Below, piece by piece: positions 37,001-48,360 of a DNA stretch of 51,535 nucleotides (the first letter of the stretch is position 1; every line of letters starts with the position of its first letter). The position numbers and the translations under genes are program-made. Location of the stretch: assembly GCA_023375785.1 (NCBI GenBank), contig SZWC01004686.1, positions 31,441-82,975 of the forward strand, written 5' to 3'. Under the pieces are notes generated by a model, which saw only the letters and a program-made list of their open reading frames with translations, ran no database searches and was not told where the DNA came from. This DNA comes from Penium margaritaceum (Eukaryota; Streptophyta; Zygnematophyceae; Desmidiales; Peniaceae).

Positions 37001-37220
37001 TGCGTGTAAGTACGTGTAAGTGCATGTGAGTGCGTGTAAGTGCGTGTAAGTAAGTGTATGTATGTGTAAGTTTGTGTAAGTTTGTGTAAGTGCGTGTTAG
37101 TGCATGTAAGTGCGTGTAAGTACGTGTAAGTGCATGTGAGTGCGTGTAAGTGCGTGTAAGTAAGTGTATGTATGTGTAAGTTTGTGTAAGTTTGTGTAAG
37201 TGCGTGTTAGTGCATGTAAG
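37001..37220 (+). repeat. 110-bp tandem duplication
   Basis: The copies at 37001-37110 and 37111-37220 share TAAGTGTATGTATGTG (37051, 37161) and the following TTTGTGTAAG pair. Confidence 0.9.
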
Positions 37221-37640
37221 TGCGTGTAAGTGTGTGTAAGTGTGTGTAAGTGCGTGTAAGTGCGTGTAAGTGTGTATAAGTACGTGAAAGTGCGTGTAAG
37301 TACTTGTAAGGGCATGTAAGTACGTGTAAGTGTATGCAGGTGCATGCAAGTGCATGTAAATGCGTGTAAGTGTGTATAAGTACGTGTAAGTGCGTGTAAG
37401 TACGTGTAAGTACATGTAAGTGCGTGTAAGTGAGTGTAAGTGTGTGTAAGTATGTGTAAGTGCGTGTTAGTGCATGTAAGTGCGTGTAAGTGTGTGTAAG
37501 TGTGTGTAAGTGCGTGTAAGTGCGTGTAAGTGTGTATAAGTACGTGAAAGTGCGTGTAAGTACTTGTAAGGGCATGTAAGTACGTGTAAGTGTATGCAGG
37601 TGCATGCAAGTGCATGTAAATGCGTGTAAGTGTGTATAAG
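37201..37640 (+). repeat. 180-bp block duplicated at a 260-bp offset
   Basis: 37201-37380 recurs at 37461-37640, with shared private variants (TACTTGTAAGGGCATG, GTATGCAGGTGCATGC). The 80 bp between the copies contains a 60-bp segment (37401-37460) that recurs at 37801-37860. These nested offsets show repeated rounds of duplication. Confidence 0.92.
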
Positions 37641-39180
37641 TGTGTGTAAGTGTGTGTATGTATTTGTAAGTTTGTGTACGTGGGTGTAAGTATGTGTAAG
37701 TGCGTGTTAGTGCGTGTAAGTGTGTGTAAGTATGTGTATGTATGTGTAAGTGTGTGTAAGTGCATGTAAGTCCGTGTACGTGCGTGTAAGTGCGTGTAAG
37801 TACGTGTAAGTACATGTAAGTGCGTGTAAGTGAGTGTAAGTGTGTGTAAGTATGTGTAAGTGCGTGTAAGTGCGTATAAGTGTGTGTCATTGCGTGTAAG
37901 TTTGTGTAGATTACTGTACGTGTGTCTAAGTATGTGTAAGTGCGTGTAAGTGCATATAAGTGCGTGTAAGTGCGTGTAAGTACATGTAAGTTTATGTAAG
38001 TGCGTGTAAGTGCATTCAAGTACGTGTAAGTGCGTGTAAGTACGTGTAAGTATTTGTAAGTGCGTGTAAGTGTGTGTAAGTTTGTGTAATTGCATGTAAG
38101 TATGTGTAAGTGCGTGTTGGTGTGTGTAAGTGCATATAAGTGCGTGTAAGTGTGTGCAAGTACATGTAAGTGTATGTAAGTGCGTGTAAGTGCATGCAAG
38201 TGTGTATAAGTTCGTGTAAGTGCATGTAAGTTTGTATAAGTGTGTGTACGTTTGTTTAAGTACGTGTAAGTACGTATAAGTACGTGTACATGTGTGTAAG
38301 TGCGTGTAAGTACATGCGAGTTCGTATCAGTGGGTGTTTGTGCATGTAAGTGAATGTAAGTACGTGTAACTACGTGTAAGTACGTGTAAGTGCATGGAAG
38401 TATGTGTGAGTGTCTGTAAGTGTGTGTAAGTGCGTATAAGTACGTGTAAGTTTGTGTAAGTGCGTATAAGTGCGTGTACCTTCGTGTAAGTGCATGTAAG
38501 TGCGTTTAAGTGCATGTAAGTGCGTGTAAGTGCATGTAAGCAATTGCAAGTCCGTTTAAGTGCGTGTCATTACGTGTAAGTGCGTATAAGAGCGTGTAAG
38601 TGCGTGTAAATACTTGTAAGTTTGTGTAAGTACGTGTAAATGTGTGTAAGTGCGTGTAAGTGCATGGAAGTGCATGTAAGTGCGTGTAAGTGTGTGTAAG
38701 TGTGTGTAAGTGCGTGTAAGTGCATGTAGGTGCATGTAAGTGCATGTAAATGTGTTTAAGTATTCTTAAGTGTGTGTAAGTACGTGTTTGAGCATGGTAG
38801 TGCGTGTAAGTGTGTTTAAGTGCCTATATGTATGTGTATGTGGGTGTAAGTGTGTGTAAGTACGTGTAAGTGCATGTAAGTGCATGTATGAGCGTGTAAG
38901 TGCGTGTAAGGGCGTGTAAGTGCGTGTAGGTATGTGTAAGTGCATGCAAGCATGTATATGTTTGTGTAAGTGCCTGTAAGTACATGTAAGTGCGTGTAAG
39001 TATGTGTAAGTGCGTGTAAGTGCGTGTAAGTGCCTCTAAGCGCGTTAAAGCGATTGTAATTTTGTTTAAGTGCGTGTAAGTTTGTGTAAGTACGTGTAAG
39101 TGCGTGTAAGTGCATGTAAATGCTTGTAAGTTTGTGTAAGTGCGTGTAAGTGTGTGTAAGTGCATGTAAGTGGATGTAGG

Positions 39181-39838
39181 TGCGTGTAAGTGCGTGTAAG
39201 TACGTGTACGTATGTGTAAGAACGTGTAAGTGCATGTAAGTGCGTGTAAGTGCGTGAAAGTATGTGTAAGTGCGTGTAAGTGCGTGTAAGTACGTGTACG
39301 TATGTGTAAGAACGTGTAAGTGCATGTAAGTGCGTGTAAGTGCGTGAAAGTATGTGTAAGTGCGTGTAAGTGCGTGTAAGTACGTGTACGTATGTGTAAG
39401 AACGTGTAAGTGCATGTAAGTGCGTGTAAGTGCGTGAAAGTATGTGTAAGTGCGTGTAAGTGCGTGTAAGTACGTGTACGTATGTGTAAGAACGTGTAAG
39501 TGCATGTAAGTGCGTGTAAGTGCGTGAAAGTATGTGTAAGTGCGTGTAAGTGCGTGTAAGTACGTGTACGTATGTGTAAGAACGTGTAAGTGCATGTAAG
39601 TGCGTGTAAGTGCGTGAAAGTATGTGTAAGTGCGTGTAAGTGCGTGTAAGTACGTGTACGTATGTGTAAGAACGTGTAAGTGCATGTAAGTGCGTGTAAG
39701 TGCGTGAAAGTATGTGTAAGTGCGTGTAAGTGCGTGTAAGTACGTGTACGTATGTGTAAGAACGTGTAAGTGCATGTAAGTGCGTGTAAGTGCGTGAAAG
39801 TATGTGTAAGTGCGTGTAAGTGCGTGTAAGTACGTGTA
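39181..39838 (+). repeat. 90-bp higher-order repeat, seven copies plus a partial
   Basis: The nine-unit block starts at 39181, 39271, 39361, 39451, 39541, 39631 and 39721, with a 28-bp partial at 39811. The copies appear identical and are marked by TACGTGTACG, AACGTGTAAG and TGCGTGAAAG. As 90 is divisible by three, each frame is copied unchanged, so the two longest minus-strand open frames of the window (38824-40095 and 38816-39955, with 30-residue repeats) fall exactly here. They are arithmetic products of the expansion. Confidence 0.96.
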
Positions 39839-41660
39839 AGTGCGTATAAGTTTCTTAAAGTGTGTGTAAGTGCGTGTAAGTGTGTGTAAGTACGTGTAAG
39901 TGTGTGTAAGTGCGAGGAAGTACGTGTAAGTGCATGTAGGTGCGTGTAAGTGCATGTAAGAGTGTGTAAGTACGTGTAAGTACGTGCCATTGCATGCCAG
40001 TGTGTGTAAGTCTGTGTAAGTACGTACAAGTGCATGTAAGTGTGATAAAGTGCGTGCAAATGCGTGTAAGTGTGTGTAAGTGCGTGTAAGTGCATGTTAG
40101 TGTATCTAAGTACGTGTAAGTGCGTGTAAGTGCGTGTAAGTGTGTGTAAGTAAGTGTAGGTTCATGTAAGTGTGTGTAAGTGTGTGTACGTTTGTGTAAG
40201 TACGTGGAAGTGTATGTGATTTTGTGTTCGTACGTGTAAGTGCGTATAACTGCATGTAAGTGCGTGTAAGTACGTGTAAGTGCGTGTAAGTACGTGTAAG
40301 TGCGTGTAAGTACGTGTAAGTGCGTGTAAGTATATGTAAGTGTGTGTAAGTGTATGTAAGTGCGTGTAAGTGCGTGTAAGTGCATGCAAGTAGGTGTAAG
40401 TGTGTGTTAGTACGTGCAAGTGGGTGTAAGTTCATGTTTTTGCGTGTAAGTATATTTAAGTACGTGTTAGTACGTGTAAGTATGTGTAAGTACGTGTATG
40501 TGCATATACGTGCATATAAGTGTGTGTAAGTGCATGTAAGTGGGTGTAAGTGTGTGTAAGTGCGTGTATGTGCGTGTAAGTAAGTGTATGTATGTCTAAG
40601 TACGTGTTAGTGCATCTATGTGCGTATAAGTATGTGTAAGTGCGTGTAAGTGCATGTAAGTATGCATAAGTGTGTGTATGTACGTGTAAGTGCGTGTAAG
40701 TTTGTGTAAGTATGTGTAAGTGCGTGTAAGTTTGTGTAAGTGCATGTAATTTTGTATAAGTGCATGTAAGTTCGTGTAAGTTTGTGTAAGTGCATGTAAG
40801 TGCGTGTAAGTGTGTGTAAGTGCGTGTAAGTACATATAAGTGAGTGTAAATGAGTGTAATTGCGTGTAAGTACGTGCAAGTGCGTGTAAGTGTGTGTAAG
40901 TGCGTGTAAGTGCGTGTATGTGCATGGAAGTGCGTGAAAGTGTGTGTAAGTGTGAAAAAGTGCATGTAAGTGTGTGTAAGTATGTGTAGGTGCCTGTAAG
41001 TGCTTGTAAGTGTATGTAAGTAAATGTAAGTGCGTGTTCGTTTGTATAAGTTCGTATAAGTGCGTGTGAGTGTGTGTATGTTTGTGTAAGTACGTGAAAG
41101 TGCGTGTGAGTTTGTGTCTATGCATGTAAGTACGTAGAAGTGCGTGCCATTGTGTGTAAGTGCTGTAACTGCGTGTAACTGCGTATGAGTGCATGTGAGT
41201 GCGTGTAAGTCTGTGTAAGTGCGTGTAAGTGCATGTAAGTTCGTGTAAGTGCATAAAAGTGTGTGTAAGTGTGTGTAAGTACGTGTAAGTACGTGTAAGT
41301 GCGTGTAAGTACGTGTAAGTGTGTATAATTGTGTGTTAGTACATGTAAATGCGTGTGAGTGCGTGTAAGTGTGTGCAAGTGCATGCAAGTGCGTATAAGT
41401 GTGTGTTAGTTTGTGTATGTACGTGTAAGCATGTGTAAGTGTGTGTTAGTGCGTGTTATTGCGTGTAAGTAGAACTAAGTACGTGTAAGTGCGTGTAAGT
41501 TTGTGTAAATGCGTGTAAATGCATGTAAGTGTGTGTAAGTATGTGTAACTATGTGTTAGTGCATGTGAGTGCGTGTAAGTGCGTGTAAGTGTGTGTAAGT
41601 GCATGTAAGTACGTGTAAGTTTTAGTAAGTGCGTGTAGGTATGTGTAAGTGCGTATAAGT

Positions 41661-42293
41661 GTGTGTAAGTGTGTGTAAGTGTGTGTAAGTGCGTGTAAGT
41701 ATGTGTAAGTGCGTGTAAGTGCGTGTAAGTGCGTATAAGTATGTGTATGTATGTCTTAGTGCGTGTAAGTCCGTGTTAGTCCGTGTACGTGCGTGTAAGT
41801 ACGTGTAAGTACGTGTTTGTGCATGTAAGTGTGTGTAAGTGTGTGAAAGTATGTGTAAGTGCGTGTAAGTACGTGTAAGTGTGTGTAAGTGCGTGTAAGT
41901 GCGTGTAAGAGTGTGTAAGTGTGTGAAAGTGTGTATACGTATGTATAAGTACGTGGAAGTGCGTGTAAGTGCATATAAGTGTATGTACGTGCGTGTAAGT
42001 GTGTGTAGGTGCATGCAAGTGCGTGTAAATGCGTGTAAGTACGTATAAGTGCGTGTAAGTGTGTGTAAGTGTGTGTAAGTGTGTGTAAGTGTGTGTAAGT
42101 GCGTGTAAGTATGTGTAAGTGCGTGTTAGTGCGTGTAAGTGCGTATAAGTATGTGTATGTATGTCTTAGTGCGTGTAAGTCCGTGTTAGTCCGTGTACGT
42201 GCGTGTAAGTACGTGTAAGTACGTGTTTGTGCATGTAAGTGTGTGTAAGTGTGTGAAAGTATGTGTAAGTGCGTGTAAGTACGTGTAAGTGTG
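41661..42293 (+). repeat. About 220-bp block duplicated at a 410-bp offset
   Basis: 41661-41883 recurs at 42071-42293. Both contain ATGTGTATGTATGTCTTAG, a CCGTGTTAGTCCGTG pair and ACGTGTTTGTGC. The intervening 187 bp is unrelated beyond the basic unit. Confidence 0.9.
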
Positions 42294-43030
42294 TGTCAAT
42301 GTGTGTTAGTTTGTGTAATTTCTTGTACGTGTGTATAAGTGTGTGTAAGTGCGTGTAAGTGCATATAAGTGCGTGTGAGTGCGTGTAAGTACATGTAAGT
42401 GTATGTAAGTGCGTGTAAGTGCATGCAAGTGTGTATAAGTGCGTGTAAGTATGTGTAAGTTCGTATGAGTGTGTATAAGTGCATGTACATTCGTGTAAGT
42501 ACTTATAAGTACGTGTAAGTACGTGTAAGTTGGTGTAAGTTTGTGTAAGTGCGTGTAAATGTGTGTAAGTACGTGTGAGTGCGTGTGAGTACGTGCAAGT
42601 TTGTGTCAGTGGGTGTTTGTGCGTGTAAGTGCATGTAAGTACGTGAAAGTACGTGTAAGTGCGTGTAAGTGCATGGAAGTACGTGTGAGTGCTTGTAAGT
42701 GCGTGTTAGTGCGTATAAGTAGGTGTAAGTTTGTGTAAGTGCGTGTAAGTGCGTGTACATTCGTGTAAGTGCGTGTAAGTACGTGTAAGTGCATGTAAGT
42801 ATTTGTAAGTGCATGTAAGCCATTGTATGTTCGTTTAAGTACGTGTAAGTACGTATAAGTGCGTGTAAGTGCGTGTAAGTTCATGTAAATGCCTCTAAGT
42901 TTTTGTAAGTGCGTGTAAGTGTGTGTACGTGAGTGTAAGTGCATGGAAGTGCGTGTAAGTGCGTGTAAGTGCGTGTAAGTACGTGTATGCGCGTATAAGC
43001 GATGGTAAGTTTTTTTAAGTGTGTGTAAGT

Positions 43031-44520
43031 ACGTGTAAGAACCTGTAATTGTGTGTAAGTGTGTGCAAGTGCATGGAAGTGCGTGTATGTGCGTGTGAGT
43101 GCGTGCAAGTACATGTAAGTACGTGTAAGTGTGTGTAAGTGCCTGTAAGTTTGAGTAAGTGTATGTAAGTATGTGTAAGTGTGTGTTAGTGTGTCTAAGT
43201 GCGTGTATGTGCATGTCAGTGCGTGTAAGTGTGTGTAAGTGTATGTAAGTGCGTGTAAGTGCGTGTACGTGCGTGTAAGTGCATGTACGTATGTGTAAGT
43301 GCGTGTAAGTGTGTGTAAGTGCGTGTAAGTGCGTGTAAGTACGTGTAAGTGTGTGTAAATGCATTAAAGTATTTTTAAGTGTGTGTAAGTACGTGTAAGT
43401 ACGTGTTTGTGCGTGTGAGTGCGTCTAAGTGCGTATAAGTATGTGTATGTGAGTGTAAGTGTGTGTAAGTACGTGTAAGTACGTGTACCTGCATGTACGA
43501 GCGTGTAAGTGCGTGTAAGTGCGTGTAACTGCGTGTAAGTGCATGTAAGTATGTGTAAGTGCGTGTCACTGTGTGCAAGTGCGTGTAAACTCGTGTAAAT
43601 GTGTGTAAGTATGTGTAAGTGCGTGTTTGTATGTGTAAGTACGTGGAAGTATGTGTAAGTGCGTGTAAGTGCGTGTAAGTGCGTGTAAGTGCATGTAAGT
43701 ATGTGTAAGTGCGTGTCACTGTGTGCAAGTGCGTGTAAACTCGTGTAAATGTGTGTAAGTATGTGTAAGTGCGTGTTTGTATGTGTAAGTACGTGGAAGT
43801 ATGTGTAAGTGCGTGTAAGTACGTGTAAGTGCGGGTAAGTTTGTGAAAGTGTGTGTAAGTGCATGTAAGTATGTGTAAGTGCGTGTAAGTGTGTGTAAGT
43901 GCGTGTAAGTATGTATACGTGCGTGTAAGTGCGTGTAAGTATGTGTAGGTGTGCGTAAGTGCGTGTAAGTACATGTAAGAACCTGTTATTGCGTGTTAGT
44001 ATGTGCAAGTGCATGTAATTGCGTGTTAGTTTGTGTGAGTGCGTGCAAGTACATATAAGTATGTGTAAGTGTGTGTAAGTGCCTGTAAGTTTGAGTAAGT
44101 CTATGTAAGTATGTGTAAGTGTGTGTTAGTGTGTCTAAGTACGTGCAGGTGCATGTAAGTGTGTGTAAGTGTGTCTAAGTGCATGTAAGTGCATGTAAGT
44201 GCGTGTAAGTGTGTGTAAGTGCATGTAAGTATATGTAAGTGCCTGTAAGTGTGTGTAAGTGCGTGTAAGTACGTGTAAGTACGTGTAAGTGTGTGTAAAT
44301 GCGTTTAAGTGTTTTTAAGTGTGTGTAAGTACGTGTATGTACGTGTTAGTGCGTGTAATTGCATCTAAGTGCGTATAACTACGTGTATGTGGATGTAAGT
44401 GTGTATAAGTACGTGTAAGTGCGTGTATGTGCATGTATGAGCGTGTAAGTGCGTGTAAGTGCGTGTAAGTGCGTGTAAGTGCATGTAAGTATGTGTAAGT
44501 GCGTGTAAGTGTGTGCAAGT
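43031..44520 (+). repeat. 940-bp higher-order repeat, about 1.6 copies
   Basis: Landmarks recur at exactly 940 bp: ACCTGTAATT (43041) and ACCTGTTATT (43981); GCGTGCAAGTACAT (43101, 44041); a unit pair ending TTTTTAAGT (43361, 44301); ATGTGTATGT and ACGTGTATGT (43441, 44381); GCATGTAAGTATGTG (43541, 44481). Diverged relatives of parts of this unit lie at about 38.76-38.94, 39.04 and 47.97-48.35 kb, the last marked by GCGATGGTAAGTTTG. Confidence 0.85.
43541..43840 (+). repeat. 150-bp tandem duplication
   Basis: The copies at 43541-43690 and 43691-43840 share GCGTGTCACTGTGTGC, a GTAAACTCGTG unit and GCGTGTTTGTATG. Confidence 0.92.
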
Positions 44521-45020
44521 GCATGCTAGTACGTGTAAGTGTCTGTAAGTATGTGTAAGTGCGTGTAAGTGCGTATATGTGCGTGTAAATTTGTGTAAAT
44601 GCGTGTAAGTATGTGTAAGTGTGTATTTGTGCATGTAAGTACGTGGAAGTATGTGGAAGTGCGTGTAAGCACGTGTAAGTGCGTGTAAGATTGTGAAAGA
44701 GTGTGTAAGTGCGTGTGAGTATGTGTAAGTGCGTGTAAGTGCATGTAAGTATGTGTAAGTGCGTGTAAGTGTGTGCAAGTGCATGCTAGTACGTGTAAGT
44801 GTCTGTAAGTATGTGTAAGTGCGTGTAAGTGCGTATATGTGCGTGTAAATTTGTGTAAATGCGTGTAAGTATGTGTAAGTGTGTATTTGTGCATGTAAGT
44901 ACGTGGAAGTATGTGTAAGTGCGTGTAAGCACGTGTAAGTGCGTGTAAGATTGTGAAAGAGTGTGTAAGTGCGTGTGAGTATGTGTAAGTGCGTGTAAGT
45001 GCATGTAAGTATGTATAAGT
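44471..45020 (+). repeat. 260-bp tandem duplication with partial third copy
   Basis: The copies at 44471-44730 and 44731-44990 share GCATGCTAGT (44521, 44781), GTGTATTTGTGC and GTAAGATTGTGAAAGAG. A third copy starts at 44991 and is lost after about 30 bp. Confidence 0.92.
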
Positions 45021-48000
45021 GCATGTAAGTGCGTGTAAGTATGTGTAGGTGTGCGTAAGTGCATGTAAGTACGCGCCATTGCATGCAAGTGTGTGTAAGT
45101 ACGTATAAGTGCATGTAAGTGTGGTTAAGTGCGTGCAAGTGCGTGTAAGTGCATGTAAGTGCGTGTAAGTTTGTGTGTCTAAGTACGTGTACGTGCGTGT
45201 AAGTGTATGTAAGTGTGTGTAAGTGCGTGTCGGTTTGTGTAAGTGCGTGTAAGTTTGTGTAAGTGCGTGTAACTGTGTGTACACTTGTGTAAACGTGTGG
45301 AAGTGTGTGTGAATTTGTGTCAGTATGTGTAAGTGCGTATAACTGCATGTAAGTACGTATAAGTACGTGTTAGTGCATAACAGTGTGTGTAACTGTGTGT
45401 AAGGACGTGTAAGTGTGTGTAAGTTTGTGTGAGTTTGTGTCAGTGTGTGTAAGTGCGTGCAAGTGCATGTAAGTGTGTGTATATACGTGTTAGTACGTGT
45501 GAGTGTGTATAAGTACGTGTAAGTGTGTGTTAGTGCGTGTGAGTTTGTGTAAGTACGTCTAAGTGCGTGTACGTTCGTGTAAGTCCGTGTAAGTGCATGT
45601 AAGTACGTGTAAGTACGTGTTAGTTATTGTAAGTGTGTGTAAGTGTGTGTAAGTGTGTGGAAGTGCGTGTAGGTACGTGGAAGTGTGTGTATCTACGTGT
45701 AGGTTCTTGTATGTACGTGTAAGACCGTGTAAGTGCGTGTAAGTGCGTGTAAGTGCATGTACGTACGCGCAAGTGCGTGTAAATGCGTGTACGTGCGTGT
45801 TAGTACGTGTAAGTGCGTGTAAGTGCATGTAAGTGAGTGTAAGTGAGTGTAAGTACGTGTAAATGCGTGTAAGTGTGTGTAAGTGCGTGTAAGTACCTGT
45901 AAGTATGTGTAAGTGCTTATAAATGCATGTAAGTTCGTGTATGTGCGTGTAAGTGTGTGCAAGTGCATGTAAGTGTGTGTAAGTGTATGTAAGTACGTGT
46001 AAGTACGTGTAAGTGCGTATAAGTGCCTGTAAGTGTGTTGAAGTCCGTGTAAGTGTGTGTAAGTGCGTCTAAGTGCATGTAAATGTCTCTAGGTGCGTAT
46101 AAGTGCGTGTAAGTGCATGTAAGTGCGTGTAAGTGTGTGTACGTATGTGTAAGTACGTGTAAGTGCGTGTACGTTCGTGTATGTTTGTGTAAGTGCGTGT
46201 AAGCGTGTGTACGTTTGTGTAAGTGCGTGAAAGAACGTGTGAGTTTGTGTCAGTGTGTGTAAGTGCGTGTAAGTGTGTGCCATTGCGTGTAAGTACGTGT
46301 AAGTGCGTGTAAGTGTATGTGAGTACGTATAAGAGTGTGTGAGTGCATGTGAGTGTGTGTAAGTGCGTGTAAGTGCGTGTAAGTACGTGTAAGTTTGTGT
46401 AAGTATGTGTAAGTCTGTGTACGTTAGTGTACGTTCATGTAAGTGCGTGTAAGTGCGTGTAAGTGCACGTAAGTTTGTGTATATGCATTTAAGTGCATGT
46501 AAGTGCGTGTAAGTACATGTAAGTGCGTGTAAGTGTGTATAAGTTCTTGTTAGTTTGTGTAAGTACGTGTAAGTGCATGGAAGTCCGTGGAAGTGCGTAT
46601 AAGGGCGTGTAAGAGCATGTCAGTGCATATAAGTGCGTGTAAGTGTGTGTAAGCATGTGTAAGTGCTTGTAAGTATGTGTAAGTATGTAAGTGTGTGTAA
46701 GTGTGTGTAAGTGCATGCAAGTACGTTTAAGTGTGTGTAAGTGTATGCAAGTGTGTCTAAGTGCGTGTAAGTGTGTGTAAGAGTGTGTAAGTGCGTGTAA
46801 GTGCGTGTAAGTTTGTGTAAGTGCGTGTAAACACGTGTACGTTTGTATAAGTGCGTAGAAGTGTCTGTAAGTGCGTGTAAGTGCATGGAAGTGTGTGTAA
46901 GTGCGTGTAAGTGCGTACAAGTACGTGTTAGTGCGTGTAAGTATGTGTAAGTACGAGTAAGTATGTGTAAGTGCATGTAAGTGCGTGTAAGTGCGTATAA
47001 GTGCGTGTCAATGCGTGTACGTTTGTGTAAGTATGTGTAAGTGTGTGTAAGTGCGTGTAAGTGCGTGTAAGTGCGTGTAAGTGCGTGTAAGTGTGTGTAA
47101 GTATGTGTATGTGTGTGTAAGTGCGTGAAAGTGTGTGAGAGTGCATACAAGTGCATGTAAGTGCCTGTAAGTGCGTGTAAGTGCGTGTAAGTGCGTGTAA
47201 GTTCGTATAACTGCGTGTAAGTATGTGTAATTGCGTGTTAGTGGGTGTAAGTGCGTGGAAGTATGTGTAAGTGCCTGTAAGTGCGTGCAAGTGCATGTAC
47301 ATACGTGTAAGTGCGTGTAAGTGCGTGTAAGTGTGTGTAAGTGCATGTAAGTGCATGTAAGTGTGTGTAAGTGCGTGTAAGTGCGTGTAAGGGCGTGTAA
47401 GTGCGTATAAGTGCATGTAGGTTTGCGTAAGTACGTGTAAGTACGTATAAGTAAGTGTAAGTGCGTGTAAGTTCGTGTAAGTGTGTGTGAGTATGTGTAA
47501 GTGTGTGTATGTGCGTGTAATTGTGTGTAAGTGCGTGTAAGTGCGTGTAAATGCGTGTAAGTATGTGTAAGTACATGTATGTGCATGTCAGTGTGTGTAA
47601 GTGCGTGTAAGTGCATGTAAGTACATGTATGTGGGTGTAAGTGCGTGTAAGTGACTGTAAGTGCGTGTAAGTGTGTGTAAGTGTATGTAAGTCCGTATAT
47701 GTGCATGTCAGTGTGTGTAAGTGCATGTAAGTGCGTATAAATACATGTATGTGCGTGTAAGTGTGTGTAAGTGTGTGTAAGTGCGTGTAAGTGTGTGTAA
47801 GTGTGTGTAAGGACGTGTAAGTGTGTGTAAGTGCATGTAAGTGCGTTTAAGTTTGTGTAAGTTCGTGTAAGTTTGTGTAAGTTCGTGTAAGTGTATGTAC
47901 GTTTGTTTAAGTGCGTGAAAGTACGTGTGAGTCTGTGTCAGTGTGTGTAAGTGCGTGTAAGTGCATGTAAGCAATTTTAAGTTTGTTTAAGTGCGTGTGT

Positions 48001-48360
48001 ATACGTGTAATTGCGTGTAATTGTGTGTAAATGCTTGTAAGTTTATGTAAGTGCGTGTAAGTGTGTGTAAGTACGTGTAAGTGCATGGAAGTGTGTGTAA
48101 GTGTGTGTAAGTGCGTATAAGTGCGTGTAAGCGCGTATAAGCGATGGTAAGTTTGTTTAAGTGCGTGTAAGTACGTGTAAGAACCTGTAACTGCGTGTAA
48201 GTGTGTGCAAGTGCATATAAGTGCGTGTAAGTGCGCGTGAGTGCGTGCAAGTACATGTAAGTACGTGTAAGTGTGTGTAAGTACCTGTAAGTTGGTGTAA
48301 GTGTATGTAAGTATGTGTAAGAGTGTGTTAGTGTGTGTAAGTACGTGTACGTGCATGTTA
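45021..48360 (+). repeat. Array 2, segment 45.0-48.4 kb
   Basis: Diverged 10-bp units with the last three well-formed punctuation modules (ending near 45322, 46256 and 47947) and, at its right end (about 47.97-48.35 kb), a diverged copy of part of the 940-bp unit. Register shifts lie near 45175 and 46690. No gene is seen. Confidence 0.85.

Larger units (their letters stand above)
23621..47947 (+). repeat. Recurrent punctuation module within array 2 (about 17 copies)
   Basis: A module with TGTACGTTTGTGTAAG, then GCGTGAAAGT, then GTGAGTTTGTGTCAGTG recurs with degeneracy. Copies end near 23690, 24765, 26290, 27838, 28985, 30440, 31932, 33722, 35056, 36555, 38335, 40232, 41125, 42615, 45322, 46256 and 47947. 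Several copies are followed 60-90 bp later by a cluster of GTGAG units (for example 26350, 30505, 31990, 33775, 36610, 41190, 46320). Intervals run from 0.9 to 2.7 kb, with six of sixteen between 1.45 and 1.55 kb. It is not seen as a full module in 17.0-22.4 kb or after 48 kb. It is probably the relic of an ancestral higher-order unit of about 1.5 kb. Confidence 0.7.

Noticed and set aside
38824..40095. 423-codon minus-strand open frame (and 379 codons overlapping it) as a His/Thr-rich repeat protein
   Set aside because: The minus strand of the 10-bp unit has no stop in any frame, all three frames are open with the same peptide, and the length is explained by a 90-bp expansion. There are no splice, start or domain signals.
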